64,000 nt of DNA from Cephalopachus bancanus (lineage: Eukaryota > Chordata > Mammalia > Primates > Tarsiidae), in NCBI GenBank assembly GCA_027257055.1, contig JAPVLO010000278.1:1-64000 (forward strand), read 5' to 3'. Each line of letters opens with the position of its first letter. The stretch's first letter is position 1. Under the pieces are notes generated by a model. The model was not told the origin of the DNA and did no database searches. It saw nothing but the letters and a program-made list of their open reading frames with translations. Made by a program: the position numbers and the translations under genes. Below are positions 27,757 to 39,850 of this stretch, piece by piece.

Positions 27757-29778
27757 TATAGAACTTCTGGTTCCAAAAGGTGGCACAGAAGCAAGCTTCT
27801 TCACTCCCCCTACAATACACACACAAAAAAAACCAAATATATAATTTGCAATGCCAATACTATCACCAGAAATATCACAAAACTCAAAATTAAAATGAAA
27901 CAGTTCCCAGGGCCACAAAAAAGTGAAAAATTTTAAGAAATGGTAAGATAACTGAACTTCCACATCCATGACATTCCCTCCCTCCATTCTGTCCTGCACC
28001 AAGTGTACATAAAATATTCCTCCAACTCAACTCACTGTTTCTCCACTGAAAAAGTGAGATTGAGGTGAACAACCATCTTCTCTGCCATTTTAGATGCCCT
28101 AGCAGGAGGCCTGTGCCTGCCTTAGCCCATGAGAGGTAATGCCAGTGCCTGAAGGTAAAGTATCCCCGAGGACAGGAAGAGACTGAGGAGGAGGTGCAAC
28201 TACCATCCTCAGCCCTAGAAACTCTGCTCTGTAACTCAGTCATAAGAAATGACAAATCAGAGTATCTCTTCAGTAGCCCCACATTGTAGAAGGTTCATTC
28301 CACAGGTCCCCTGGGCACAAATCCCTAGCCTTCCTTTCTATACTACTGGGATGTCCCTTTTGGTATTTTCTCCTTTTGGGAAAGGCAGAACTCTGATTGT
28401 TTATTAGAACCTAGGCAAACCTAGCTAGTGACTTAGTTTGGGAGGAGGGAGCCTCTATGCAGATATATACAATACAAACCAAAACAAATTTGACAGAGAT
28501 GACTAGAATAAAATAATAATCCTTCAACAAAAAGATATAGACATACATCCATAAGAAAAAAAATAAACAAATAACATGGTCTCAAATGAACAAAGCAGGG
28601 AGCCAGTAATGACCATAACAATATGGTAATATGTGACCTCTCTGACAAAGAACTCAAATTAATAGTTTCAAAGAAACTCAATGATCTCCAAGATAACACA
28701 GAAAAGCAATACAAAAACAGAGAAATTTAACAAACAGATTGAAATAACAACAGCTAAAAAAGCACACAGAAATCTTGGAATTAGAAAGTATACTTGTTGA
28801 ACTGAAAAATGTATTAGAGGCCCTCAAAAACAGAGGGGATCAAGTGAGGAAAGAATCTATGAGCTTGAAGACAGGCTATTTAAAGATACACGGTCAGAGG
28901 AGAAAAAAAAGAAAGAAAAGAAAGATAACCTGAAAGATATAGAAAATTACCTCAAAAGACCAAATTTTATAATTATTTATATTCAAGAGGGACTTGAACA
29001 AGAACAAAAGGTATAAAGTTTACTTAAAGAAATAACAGAAAAAGTTTTTAAACTTGAGAAAGAAATAAATATACAAGTATGGGAATGTCAGAGAACACCA
29101 AACAGATTCAATCCAAATAAGACTACCACAAAGCATGAAATAATCAAACTCTTATAGGTCAAGGACAAATAAAGATTCATAAATCCAGTAATTAAAAAGA
29201 GGCAAATAACAATATAAAAGACCCTTTATTCATCTGGCAATACGCTTCTTAATAGATACCATACAATTCAGGAATAAATAAAATGACATTTTCAGAGTGC
29301 TGAAAGAAAATTAAAAAGTCACTCAAGAATACTGTGTCCAGCAAAGTTATCCTTCAAATTTGAAGAAAAGATAGTCTTTCTAAGAGAAACAAAACCTGGG
29401 AGAAGTAACCACTACCAGACTCACCCTACAAGATATGCTAAAAGGACTTCTTTAATCTGGAAAAATAAAACATGCAAAAATTGGAAAATATAAGAACTGC
29501 TTGTAAAAATAATTACATGTACAACCACAGACTATTCTAATACTGTAATTATGGAGTTTAATCCACTCAGATCCCTAGTATGAAGCATAAAAGCCAAATC
29601 TATTAAAAACAATAATAGCTACAGCAACCTGTTACGATATGGGTAATATAAAAATATGTAAACTGAGACAATTAAAATCAAAATAAGTAGGAATGGAGTT
29701 AAAGTGTAGAAGATTTGTTGTTTTTTCTTCTTTGTATCTATTTTTTATTTCTGACGTAAGATAAGTTGACATAACTTT
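27757..29778 (+). mobile_element. Old L1M copy, 5' portion (5'UTR, ORF1, linker)
   Basis: A new L1M starts at about 27757 with a 5'UTR-like block and passes through ORF1 (the 'aacaccaaacagattcaatcc' region near 29095; 'actgtgtccagcaaagttat' near 29331; 'tacaagatatgctaaaagga' near 29427) into the ORF1-ORF2 linker. It is cut at 29789 by the full-length young L1 and resumes at 36916. Frames are destroyed. Confidence 0.78.
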
Positions 29779-29789
29779 AAAATAATCTG

Positions 29790-31690
29790 AGGGAGGTCAG
29801 GGAGATGGTGGCTGAGTCAGTTGGACTATACAGTACCCATCTGAGCGAGTAGGTGTATGGAAAATTTTGTGTATGTGCTGGTGAGTGAGTGGGCATGTGA
29901 GTGACTGACTGAGTGAGGGCTAGGGAACTAGCAGCTAGGACTTTCCTGGTGCAGCAACTGGTGCCACAGCTGCTGGACTTGGACCCTAGAGATTCCCGGA
30001 ATGCAGAAGACAAGTGCCATTTTCTTTTTCTTTTTCTTTTTAAATCAACAAACCCTCCCCAGGAAGAAAATGCTGTGAGAGACTGTCTAAGTGGGGCTTA
30101 GATAGCAAGTGGCCAGGCCCCTGGTGGCTAGGCCCCTGGTGCAACAGCTGGTGCTGCCGCTTCTCTGCTTCATCCCTGGCTCGTCCCAGGTTGCAGAAGC
30201 TGAACGCCATTTTTTTTTAAATGGACAAAAGTGGCAGGGAGAAAATATCACCCAAGGCTCCCCCTCACCAGTGCAGCAGGAAAAAGACTGCCGGCTCCTG
30301 GCTTTGCTTCACCACTTCAGAACCTGGCACTGACAGCAGAAGCTGTGGAGGGAGCCCAGAGGCAAAGTCCCAGGGAAGAGAACAAGAGAGGCTCCCCACC
30401 ACCATCTTGAAGACTGGAGAGGACAGTGCGCCCACTCACTCACCATGGAGCAATAGACCCGACCTCTGTGACTGGTAGATCAACTATTCAGGGATTGATA
30501 ATGACCCAGAGGGAATATCCCGAAAGCACAAACTTTGGAGGGACCTACAAGTGCTGAGTTCCAGGCCCTCCACCCCCTACCCTGATCCAACTGTGGGACA
30601 AAAGGTGTGGCCAGAAAAGGTTGAGGAAGAATGCCAAAGAAATCAGTCATGAGTCCGAGGCTGACCCAAGCCCTCTCCTCCTCAGCAATCCTCTGAACAT
30701 CAGACCCACACAACTGGGCCACGACTGAGAGGGTCAAACCCAGGAGAAACCTGGATGTCAGTTGCAATAGGAGAACTCCATTCCAGGATAGACCTGGCTG
30801 GGGCACCCCCCACACACACACACAAGAGTACATACCTGGGAAAGAGATGATCCCGTACCTCCCTACTGGAGGAGATCTCCCTGACCATACAAGAGTGGGA
30901 GGGGAGGACTGCAGCCCCACTGACCTTCAGTGCCCCTCCTCTTTCCCTGCTTCAGACGCTGAGGAGAGAGTGAAAGAGGTGGCTCTGTTGGACAGACCTG
31001 ATTAGAGGAACAATTACAGAGCCCGCCACAAGAAGGAAGGTTTTTGTTTGTTTGTTTTTGTTTCAAATTTTCGATTTTTAAAAAATTTTTTAAAATTTTT
31101 TGGCCGCTTGCTTGTTAGTTCATATATTTTTAAAATATTTTCTTTGTGCATAAAGGTGTATGTGAGGGTTTGATCTGCTCCCCCCAAAATATTTTTTCTT
31201 TTCTTTTTCTGTTTCTTTCTTCTTTCATTTGTGATTTTTTGTTTATGTGTGTATGTGAATGATTGGGTGTTCGTCTTTCAATTTTTGTTGTTGTTGGTTG
31301 GTTTTTGTTCTTCTTCTGGGTTTTTTAAATGTTCATTTCTTACAGTTTAAGGTGTGTGTCAATATATGTGATGGTTTGACCTGAATTCCATTTTTCCCCC
31401 CAACTTCCGGTCTTTTTGTTTTTCTTTATGCTGGCATGTGTGTGTGTGTTTAGTTTTCTTGGGTTTTTGCTGTTGTTGTTTGTTTTCTTTCACTTTGTTG
31501 TTATTCCAGTTTGTTTGGGGGTGTGTGTGTATGTCTGCATATGTGTGTGTTAAATTTTTTTTGTATTGGTTTCTGCTTTGCATCATCATATAGCATGGTG
31601 GTGGGGAGTGGGTCTCAGGGAACACATACCACAAATAAGTGAACATTGTAATTTGCAAGTAGTTTCTGAATCCTAGCACCCCATCCCCTA
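29790..31690 (+). promoter_or_regulatory. L1 5'UTR with tandem units
   Basis: The internal promoter region of the full-length L1. It starts gggaggtcagggagatggtg, whose GATGGTGGC resembles the YY1 site near the start of human L1. Two related units of about 105 bp with a period of 190 bp lie at 29945-30050 and 30135-30240; both run from a CCTGGTGCA..CTGGTGC block to a GCCATTTT block. A possible third, weaker unit begins near 30270. From about 31030 to 31680 the plus strand becomes strongly T- and G-rich. Promoter function is inferred from L1 biology. Confidence 0.7.
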
Positions 31691-31696
31691 CTTTAT

Positions 31697-32837
31697 TTGA
31701 ATTTCAAAAACTGCAAGAGACAGCAAAGACTCCCACCCACCATCCTATTTCAAAATAGAACAAATCCAGAGCTTGGATCAGAGAAGAATAGAGGACTGAG
31801 CAAACATCAGAAGGGAAAGTCTCTCCCACTGACACTGAATGACAGAACTAAAGAAAAAAGCAAGAGATCTGTCACAAATGAGGAAAAACTAAAGGAAAGC
31901 TTCAGGCAATTTCAAGTGTACCAAAGACAAAACTCCTGAAAAATCAGAACGTGGTGCCCAAACAAAGGAAGTCACCAATGACTGGCCCCATAATACAACT
32001 GGGATTAGGGAATGGGTGGAATGAGTGAATAAAACTCAAGAAAGAAAAGATGCAACACTGAAAGAACTTGTAACAGAGCTTTTGGCAATAAAAAATTTCA
32101 TCCAGGAAATAAATAACAATATGACAAGCATGGAAAGTAGAATTAATCTAGCTGAAGAAGGAATCTCAGAACTTGAAGACCAGAACATGAAATTAACCCG
32201 ATCTGTAAAAAACATAGAAAGAAGGCTCAGAAAGAAAACACAAACCCTACAAAAGATGTGCAATTATATCAAGAGGCCATACCTATGCCTGATTGGTATC
32301 TCAGAAGAAGAAAGAAAAATGGAGAACAACTTGGGGCAAGCATTCCAGGAGGCAATCCAAGAAAACTTTCCGCATCTCACCAGAGATGTGACCAGCCAAA
32401 CACAAGAGATATAGAGAACCTCCACTCGACATCAAATGAGAAGACCAACCCCTAGACATAAAGTAATTCACCTACACAAAGTAGGCACTAAAGAAAAAAA
32501 TCCTAAGGGCAGCGAGATAGAAAGGTCAGCCTACGTATCGGCAGAAACACTACAAGCAAGAAGGGACTAGAGCCCTATATTTAAAGTCCTCAAAGGTAAG
32601 CAATTTCAACCAAGAATTTCCTGTCCAGCCAAGCTCAACTTCATCAGTGATGGAGAATTAAAATCCTTCCCAGATGTCCAATTCCTAAGAGATTATGCAG
32701 CTTCCAGACCAGCTCTACAAGAAACACTTAAAAAGGTATTAAGCACAGAAGAACGAAAAAAAAGAATGATCACACACTTCCCAAGAGAACAGCAGAGCAT
32801 AGAATCAATAGAGAATACAGTGCAACAAGAAACTTGA
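31697..32837 (+). pseudogene. L1 ORF1 (ORF1p), disrupted
   Basis: ORF1p is the trimeric RNA-binding chaperone that coats L1 RNA. An N-terminal piece (31697-31939) has no convincing ATG and is in a different frame from the rest, so an indel lies near 31920-31940. From 32025 the main frame shows a heptad-like coiled coil (ITSMESRINLAEEGISELED-type region, about 32110-32180), the RRM start KRPYLCLIGISEE (about 32270-32310), and the C-terminal domain with PAKLNFISDGE and RPALQETLKKVL (about 32625-32735). In-frame stops lie at 32022-32024 (TGA), 32412-32414 (TAG, probably from CAG) and 32568-32570 (TAG, probably from TGG). The natural TGA is at 32835-32837. The protein could not be made intact. 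Confidence 0.9.
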
Positions 32838-32890
32838 AAACACACATACATTAACCCCAAAGCCAGAAAACAAATCTTTATAAGAACCTC

Positions 32891-35800
32891 ATGACAGTAA
32901 TAAACAATCACATTTTAATAATCAACTTGAACGTGAATGGACTAAATGCACCAGCAAAAAGATACAGATTAGCAAACTGGATAAGAAACAATGACCCAAT
33001 TATTTGTTGCATCCAGGAGACTCATCTCACTATAAGGGACGCACACAGATTCAAAGTTAAAGGATGAAAATGAGTTTGGAAAATGGATCACAAAAGAAAG
33101 CAAGAGTTTCAGTCTTAATATCAGACAAAATAACATTTAAGCTATCAAAAGTTTAAAAAGATGCAAAAGGACACTACATAATGATAAAATGTTCAATCCA
33201 TCAACATCAAATATTCATCCTAAATATATATGTACCCAACACAGGAGCACCAGCATTTATAAAGCATTTATTTACCAGCAACTACTAAGTTAACTAAAAA
33301 AGATATTGCCTCTAACACTATTATAGCAGGGGACTTGAATACCCCACTAACAGCCCTAGATAGATCATAGAGGCAAAAAATCAACAAAAAGATCCAGAGC
33401 TTAAACTTGACACTCGACCAAATGGACTTAATAGATACCTACAGATTATTCCACCCAACAACCACAGAATATACATTCTACTCATCACCACATGGAACAA
33501 ACTCCAATATCAATCACATCCTTGGCCATAAATCAAGTATAAACAAATCCCATAATATTGAAATCTTGCCATGCAGACTCTCAGACTACAGTGGAATAAA
33601 AATAAATATCAATACCGACAACATTTTCCCAAAGCCCACAAAGACATGGACACTAAACAGCATGATGCTGAACCACTACCGGGTCAACACTGAAATCAAA
33701 GCAGAAATTAAAAGGTTCCTGGAAACAAATGAAAATGAAGAAACATCTTACCAAAACCTCTGAGATGCCATGAAATCAGTTCTAATAGGGGAATTTATAT
33801 CTCTACTAGTACACATCAAGAAAACAGAAAGATCACAAGTGGAGAGCCCAACAAATCATTTAAGGGAGCTGAAAAGAAAAGACCAACAAAACCCCAACTT
33901 TAACAGAAGAATCCAAATCAGAAAAATAAGAGCCCAAATACAGGACATAGAAGACAACAATATCATAGAAAACAACAAAACAAAAAGCTGGTTCCTTGAA
34001 AGAATTAACAACATTCATGGACCTCTAGCCAGAATGACCAAAAAAAGAGAGAGAAAGTCCAAATTAACACAATCAGAAATACAAAAGTTCAAATCACAAC
34101 TGACCCTGAGAAAATGCAAAAGATTATCAGAAATTACTATGTACACCAATATGGAAACAAACTTGATTACCTAAATGAAATGGAGGACTTTCTGACATCA
34201 CACAACCTCCCCAGGTTGAAACAAGAAGACACTGAGACACTAAGTAGACCAATAACAACCCAGGAAATTGACTCTGTCATAGAAAATGACCTACAAAAAA
34301 AAGCAGTGGACCAGATGACTTTCCAGCAAAATTCTACAAAACATACAATGCGGAGCTCATACCAATCCTTTTGAAAGTATTAGGCAATTGAGAAGGATGG
34401 AACTCTTCCCAAATCATCTTACAAATCTAAAATCACACTAATACCCAAACCAGGTAAAGATCCAACCAAAAAGGAGAACTACAGGGATACATAATATCCC
34501 TTATGAACATAGATGCAAAAATCCTCAATAAGATTCTAGCAAATCGAATCCAAAAACACATTTCAAAAATCATCCACCATGAACAAGTAGACTTCATCCC
34601 CAGGATGCAGGACTGGCTCAACATTCGCAAGACCATAAATGTAATTAAATACATAAACAGATGTAAAAACAAGAGCCACATAATTATATCATTAGATGCA
34701 GAAAACACATTTGATAAAATTCAGCATCCCTTCTTTATAAAAACCCTCAAACACCTAGGTATAGAAGAAACATACCTCAAAGTAGTAAGTACCATTTGCG
34801 ATAAACCCACAGCTAACATATTGCTAAATGAACAGAAACTGGAAACATTTCCCCTAAAAACTGGAACAAGGCAAGGCTGTCTACTTTCATCCTTCTTGTT
34901 CAATATTGTGTTGGAAGTCCTAGTTTGGGCAATTAGACAAGAGAAGGAAATCCAGGGTATCCAAAGAGGAAGTCAAGTTGTCCCTCTTTGCTAATGATAT
35001 GATCCTATATCCTGAAAATCCAAGAGAATCTGTCAAAAACCTGTTGACATTGATGAAGGACTTTAGCAAAGTCTCAGAGTACAAAATAAATGTGCAAAAG
35101 ACACTTGCATTCCTATACACCAACAATAAGCAGGCAGAGACCTATATTAAAAGCACAATCCCATTCACAATAGTCACACAAAAAAAAAAATACCTCAGCA
35201 TCTTCCTAACCAGAGAAGTGAAAGACCTTTACAATGAGAATTACAAAACACTGCTCAAAGAAATCCAAGAAGACACAAACAAATGGAAAAATATTCCATG
35301 CTCATGGATAGAAAGAATCAACATTGTTAAAATGTCCATCCTACCAAAGGCAATCTACAGATTCAATGCAATACCCATTAAGTTACCAGCATCATTCTTC
35401 TCAGACCTGGAAATAACAATACAGAAATTCATATGAAAACATAAACGACCATGAATAGCCAAAACAATCCTTAGCAAAAGAAACCAAGCAGGAGGTATTA
35501 CACTTCCAGATTTCAAACTTTACAATGAGGCTATAGTAATCAAAACAGCCTGGTATTGGCACAAGAACAGGCACTTAGACCAATGGAACAGGGTAGAGAT
35601 TCTGGAAGCAAAGCCTCAATTTCTCAACCAACTCATCTTTGACAAAGCCTTCAACAACAACCACTGGGGAGAGGAGAACCTATTCAGTAAATGGTGTTGG
35701 GAAAACTGACTGACCACATGCAAAAGATTGAAACACGACCCCTACCTATAATCATACAGAAAATTTAACTCTAAATGGATAAAAGACCTAAACTCAAAAC

Positions 35801-36710
35801 TTAAAACTATAAGAATCTTAGAAAACGCAGGAGACATCCTTATGGAAATTGGAACTGCAGCCATTTCCTATTCAGAACCCTAAATGCCCATACCTTAAGA
35901 AATAAGATAGACAAGTGGGACTTCATCAAACTAATGAGCTTCTGCAAAGCAAAAGAAACCATCAAGAGAGCAGGGAGACAGTCCACAGAATAGGAAACAA
36001 ATATTTGCTAACTGTATATCTGACAAAGGCCTAACATCTAGAATCTACAAGGGACTAAAATGCACCAAAAGGGAAAAAAAAACCAGTCCCATTTAAAAAT
36101 GGGCAAAAGACATGAATAGACACTTCTCAAAAGAAGATATGCAGACAGCTGACAGACACATGAAAAAGTGTTCAGCCTCATTCATCATCAGAGAAATGCA
36201 AATCAAAACCACATTGAGATACCACCTAATCCCAGTAAGAATGGCCATCATTAATGAAACAAACAACAACAGATGCTGGCAAGAATGTGGTGAAAAAGGA
36301 ACGCTTCTACACTGCTGGTGGGAATGCAAACTAGTGTAACCTCTTTGGAAGACAGAAGACAGTGTGGTGATATCTGAAAGAATTTACCTTCCATATGACC
36401 CAGAAATTGCCCTATTGGGAGTATGCCCAGAGGAAATCATATCATTCTGCAAAAAAGATACCTGTACACATATGTTTGTTGCAGCACTATTCACAATAGC
36501 AAAAACATGGAACCAACCATGTTGCTCATCAAAGCTGGACTGGATAAAAAAATGTGGAATATATACACAATGGAATATTATGTAGCCATAAAGGACAAAC
36601 ATATGGGCTTTGCAGCAACTTAGATGGATTTAGAGTTGATCATACTCCGTGATCTATCACAGAAACAAAGAACAGAGTATCATATGTTCTCATTCATAAG
36701 TGTACCTTGA
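32891..36710 (+). pseudogene. L1 ORF2 (endonuclease / reverse transcriptase), disrupted
   Basis: ORF2p nicks target DNA and reverse-transcribes L1 or Alu RNA. From ATG 32891 to TGA 36708-36710 the length matches the usual roughly 1275 codons. The endonuclease starts well: Asn14 (NLNVNGLN) and Glu43 (CIQETH) are in place. In-frame stops and a frameshift follow at about 33060-33120. In 33407-33763 the catalytic SxIDHI position reads INHI (Asp to Asn) and the SDHS motif reads SDYS (His to Tyr). The reverse transcriptase at 34503-34994 has [13 protein letters not shown] and GTRQGC, but after another frameshift the FADD motif at about 34987 reads FAND. The Z and later blocks follow to 35436, and the C-terminus ends HMFSF. 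Multiple lesions make it inactive. Confidence 0.92.
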
Positions 36711-36904
36711 ACAATTATAATACTATAAGAAAGGGATTGGCAGTAATGGGAAACTGTCAGTGGAGGGATGGTGGGATTAACAGTTGAGGGAAACTGCTAG
36801 GGGAGGCAGGAGCATACCTCATCAACAAGGGTACCTACATAATCACCATTTGTATACCTAACCCTGAACTGTGCCCCACATCTTTATAATAAAAATAAAT
36901 AAAT
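36711..36904 (+). terminator. L1 3'UTR and polyadenylation signals
   Basis: A short 3'UTR (about 190 bases) ending in overlapping AATAAA/AAATAAAT units that serve as polyadenylation signal and tail. It is unlike the long 3'UTR of the old L1M copies and provides the probe that identifies the truncated family members. Confidence 0.85.
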
Positions 36905-36915
36905 AAAATAATCTG

Positions 36916-39615
36916 TTAGATCTTTAAGATTTTTTGTAAGCCTTTTATGGTAACCACAATGCAAAAACGTATCATAGATTTACTAAAAATGAAAAGCAAT
37001 AAATTTAAACATACTACCAGAGAAAATCTTGTTTCCACAAAGGAAAAGAGTAAGAAGGGAAGATAGGTGTTCCAAAACAAACAGTAAACAAGCTACAACA
37101 TTTCAGTAGTAAGTTCTTATTTATAATGACACTGAATGTGTGTGAAATCAATCATTAAATTAAAAGGTATAGAGTGACTGAATAGAGAATCAAGGCCCAC
37201 GTATATGATGCCTACATGAAACCAACTTCCTCAATAAAGACACATAAAATGAAAGTGAAAGGATAGAAAATGATATCAGATACAACTAGAAACCTAAAAA
37301 GAGCAGGAATAGCTACACTTACATCACATAAAGTAGACTACAAATCAAAGACTGTAAAAAGGGACCAAAAGGTCACTATATAATAACAAAGGTGTCAACG
37401 CAGCAAAAAGATATAACAATCATAAGTAGCTATGTACCCACCCTGAAGCCTGGGGCTCCCAATTAGCACAAACATTAATAGATCTAAAGGAAGAGACAGA
37501 TGGCAATACAAGGATATTAGAAAATTTAAATACCCCATCTTAGTAATGGGCAAGTCATTCAGACAGAAAATCAACAAAGAACCTACACACTAGACCTAAC
37601 AGGCCTCTAACTGACATTTACAGAACATTTCACCCAACTGCTACAGAATACACATTCTTTTCATCTGCATGTGAAACATTCTCCAGAATAGGTCATATCC
37701 TTGTCCACAAAACAAATATGAATAAATTCAAAAAAGTAGAAATGATACAAAATATATTTTCCAACCACAATAAAATAAAACTATAAATCAATAATAAAAG
37801 GAACTTTGAAAGTGTCACAAACACATAGAAATTAAACAATGTGCTCCTGAGTGATCAAAGGGTCAATGAAGAAATTTAGAAGAAAATTTTTTAAATTTCT
37901 TGAAGCAAATAAAAATGGTAACAACGTATCAAAAGTGCTGGAATATAGTAAAATCAGTCCTACAAGTGACATTTTTAGCAATAAGCACTTTTATCAAAAA
38001 AGTAGAAAGACTTCAAATGAACAACCTAACAAACATTTAACAATACACATGAAGAAACTAGAAAAGCAAGAACAAACCAAGCCCAAAATTAGTAGAGGAA
38101 ATGAAATGATAATGATCAGAGCAGAAGTAAATGGAATTGAGACTAAAATCTACAAAAACATCAACATATTGACAAGTTGTTTTTTTTTTTTTTGAAGAGA
38201 TGAACAGAATCACTGACTTTTGGCTAGACTAGAGTAAAAAGAGAGAAAATTCAAATAACCTAAGAAATGAAAAGGAGCTATAACAACTGAGACCACAGAA
38301 ATACAAAGAATCATTGGAGACTATTATAAACAAGCATAAACACAACAAATTTTAAAAATCTAGAAGAAATGAATTTTTGGATACATACAACTTACCAAGA
38401 TTGAACCATGAGAAAATATAAAACTGTAATAAACTAAAAAAGTCTCCAATCATAGAAAATCCCAGGACTTGAGGGCTTTATTCCTGAATTCCACCAAACA
38501 TATAAAGCAGACTAATACCAATTCTACTTAAATTTTTCAAAAAAATTAAGAGAAGGGAATACTTTCAAACTCATTTTGTAAAGCCAGCATAACCCTGATA
38601 CCAAAACCATCCAAGTCCCAAAGAAAAAAGAAATCTCAGATCAATACCACTGATGAACATAGATGCAAAGATTATCAACAAAATATTAACAAACCAAATT
38701 CAACAACACATTTAAAGATCATTCACCAATATCAAGTGGGATTCATCCCAGGAATGCCAGGAAAATACTAGGGAAGCACTCCTGGACATTGGTCTGCACA
38801 AAATTTTTTTGAATAAGACCTCAAATATACAGGTAGTAATATCAAAAACAGATAAGTGGGATTGCATCAAGCTAGAAAGCTTCTGCTCAGCAAAGGAAGC
38901 AATTGACAAAGTGAAGAGACATCTCACAGAATGTGAGAAAATATTTGCAAATTACCCATTTGAAAAGGAACTGATAACCAAAATATACAAAGAGCTCAAT
39001 TCAATAGCAATAATGATAATAATCCAGTTAAAAATGGGTAGAAGTTCTAAATGGACATTTCTCAATAGAAGGCAAACAAATGCCAACAGGCATCTGAAAA
39101 GATGCCCCATATCACTGTGTATTTTCTTAGGAGAAATGAGGATACAATCTCAGCTGGGTGACTAAGGTTAGCATTAGCAGTGGGGAATCACATTGTTAGT
39201 GTGTAACTTTGACGAAATATTATGGAAATGGCACTTCACCTCTGGGGTCTTCCTCACAGAAAACTCCATAACCCCTGTCTACCTATGAGAAAACACTAGA
39301 AAAGTTCCAATATAAGGGAATTCTACAAAGCACTGGGCCAATACTCCTCAAAATCGTCAAGGTCATCAAAAACAAGGAATGCCAAAACTTCTACAGCCCA
39401 GGGGAGGCTGAGACCTGAGGACTCAATGCCCCATGAGCTCCTGGATAGGATCAGGAGACAGAATCAGGCATTAGGTAAAAACTGAGGCAATCTGAGAGGA
39501 GTATGAACTTTAGTTAATAATAATGTATTGATATTGGTGAATTGGTTGCAACAAATATACTATTGTAAGACGTGAAAAAAGAATAAATGAAAATAAGTCA
39601 GATTGCTAAAAAAAT
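36916..39615 (+). mobile_element. Old L1M copy, 3' portion (linker to 3'UTR)
   Basis: It resumes exactly after the young L1 with the linker ('ttttatggtaaccacaatgc' near 36945), then the endonuclease ('agaaaatttaaatacccc' near 37520; 'cagaatacacattcttttca' near 37645), the reverse transcriptase start (about 38460-38760), a deletion, and the ORF2 C-terminus ('agataagtgggattgcatca' near 38849; 'atctcacagaatgtgagaaa' near 38921). The last 460 bases are an L1M-type 3'UTR ('tactcctcaaaatcgtcaag' near 39343; 'ctttagttaataataatgta' near 39508). Confidence 0.83.
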
Positions 39616-39629
39616 GTTTTAAAGTATCT

Positions 39630-39850
39630 GAAGGAATGGTAATAACACACATTGACCATTTAAGGCCATTGCTTATCATGTAATTTCTGTTATAAACTTT
39701 ACAACACAATACAGATAATCTTTGTTCTTGTATATTGGAAAAATTTAGGCTCGCAAAAGAATCCTGGATATGCCTAGAGTAAGTAGAATTTGTAGTTAGA
39801 ACCCCAGTCTAGTTAACACCAGCGTCAACATGCTTAATTTCTCCTATCAT
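39630..39850 (+). mobile_element. MIR SINE, diverged
   Basis: The end matches the MIR 3' half: 'taagtagaatttgtagttag' then 'aaccccagtctagttaac', where MIR has 'agtaagtggcagagctgggattcgaacccaggtctgactcc'. The upstream part is weak. Confidence 0.45.

Larger units (their letters stand above)
29790..36904 (+). mobile_element. Full-length lineage-specific LINE-1
   Basis: A complete LINE-1 of about 7.1 kb: 5'UTR (29790 to about 31690), ORF1 (about 31697-32837), ORF2 (32891-36710), a short 3'UTR and an AATAAA-rich tail. A perfect duplication, aaaataatctg, flanks it at 29779-29789 and 36905-36915. The uninserted site reads TTT/AAAATAATCTG, a textbook L1-endonuclease target. The copy lies in the linker of an older same-strand L1M. 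The L1 tails at 10420, 19150, 20690 and 46988 belong to this family. Frameshifts, stops and catalytic substitutions show it is no longer autonomous, although it is much younger than the L1M around it. Confidence 0.95.

Noticed and set aside
29840..30480. Repeat units of about 190 bp considered as a CRISPR-like or satellite array
   Set aside because: Only two, perhaps three, diverged units are present and they lie wholly in an L1 5'UTR; no satellite or CRISPR architecture.
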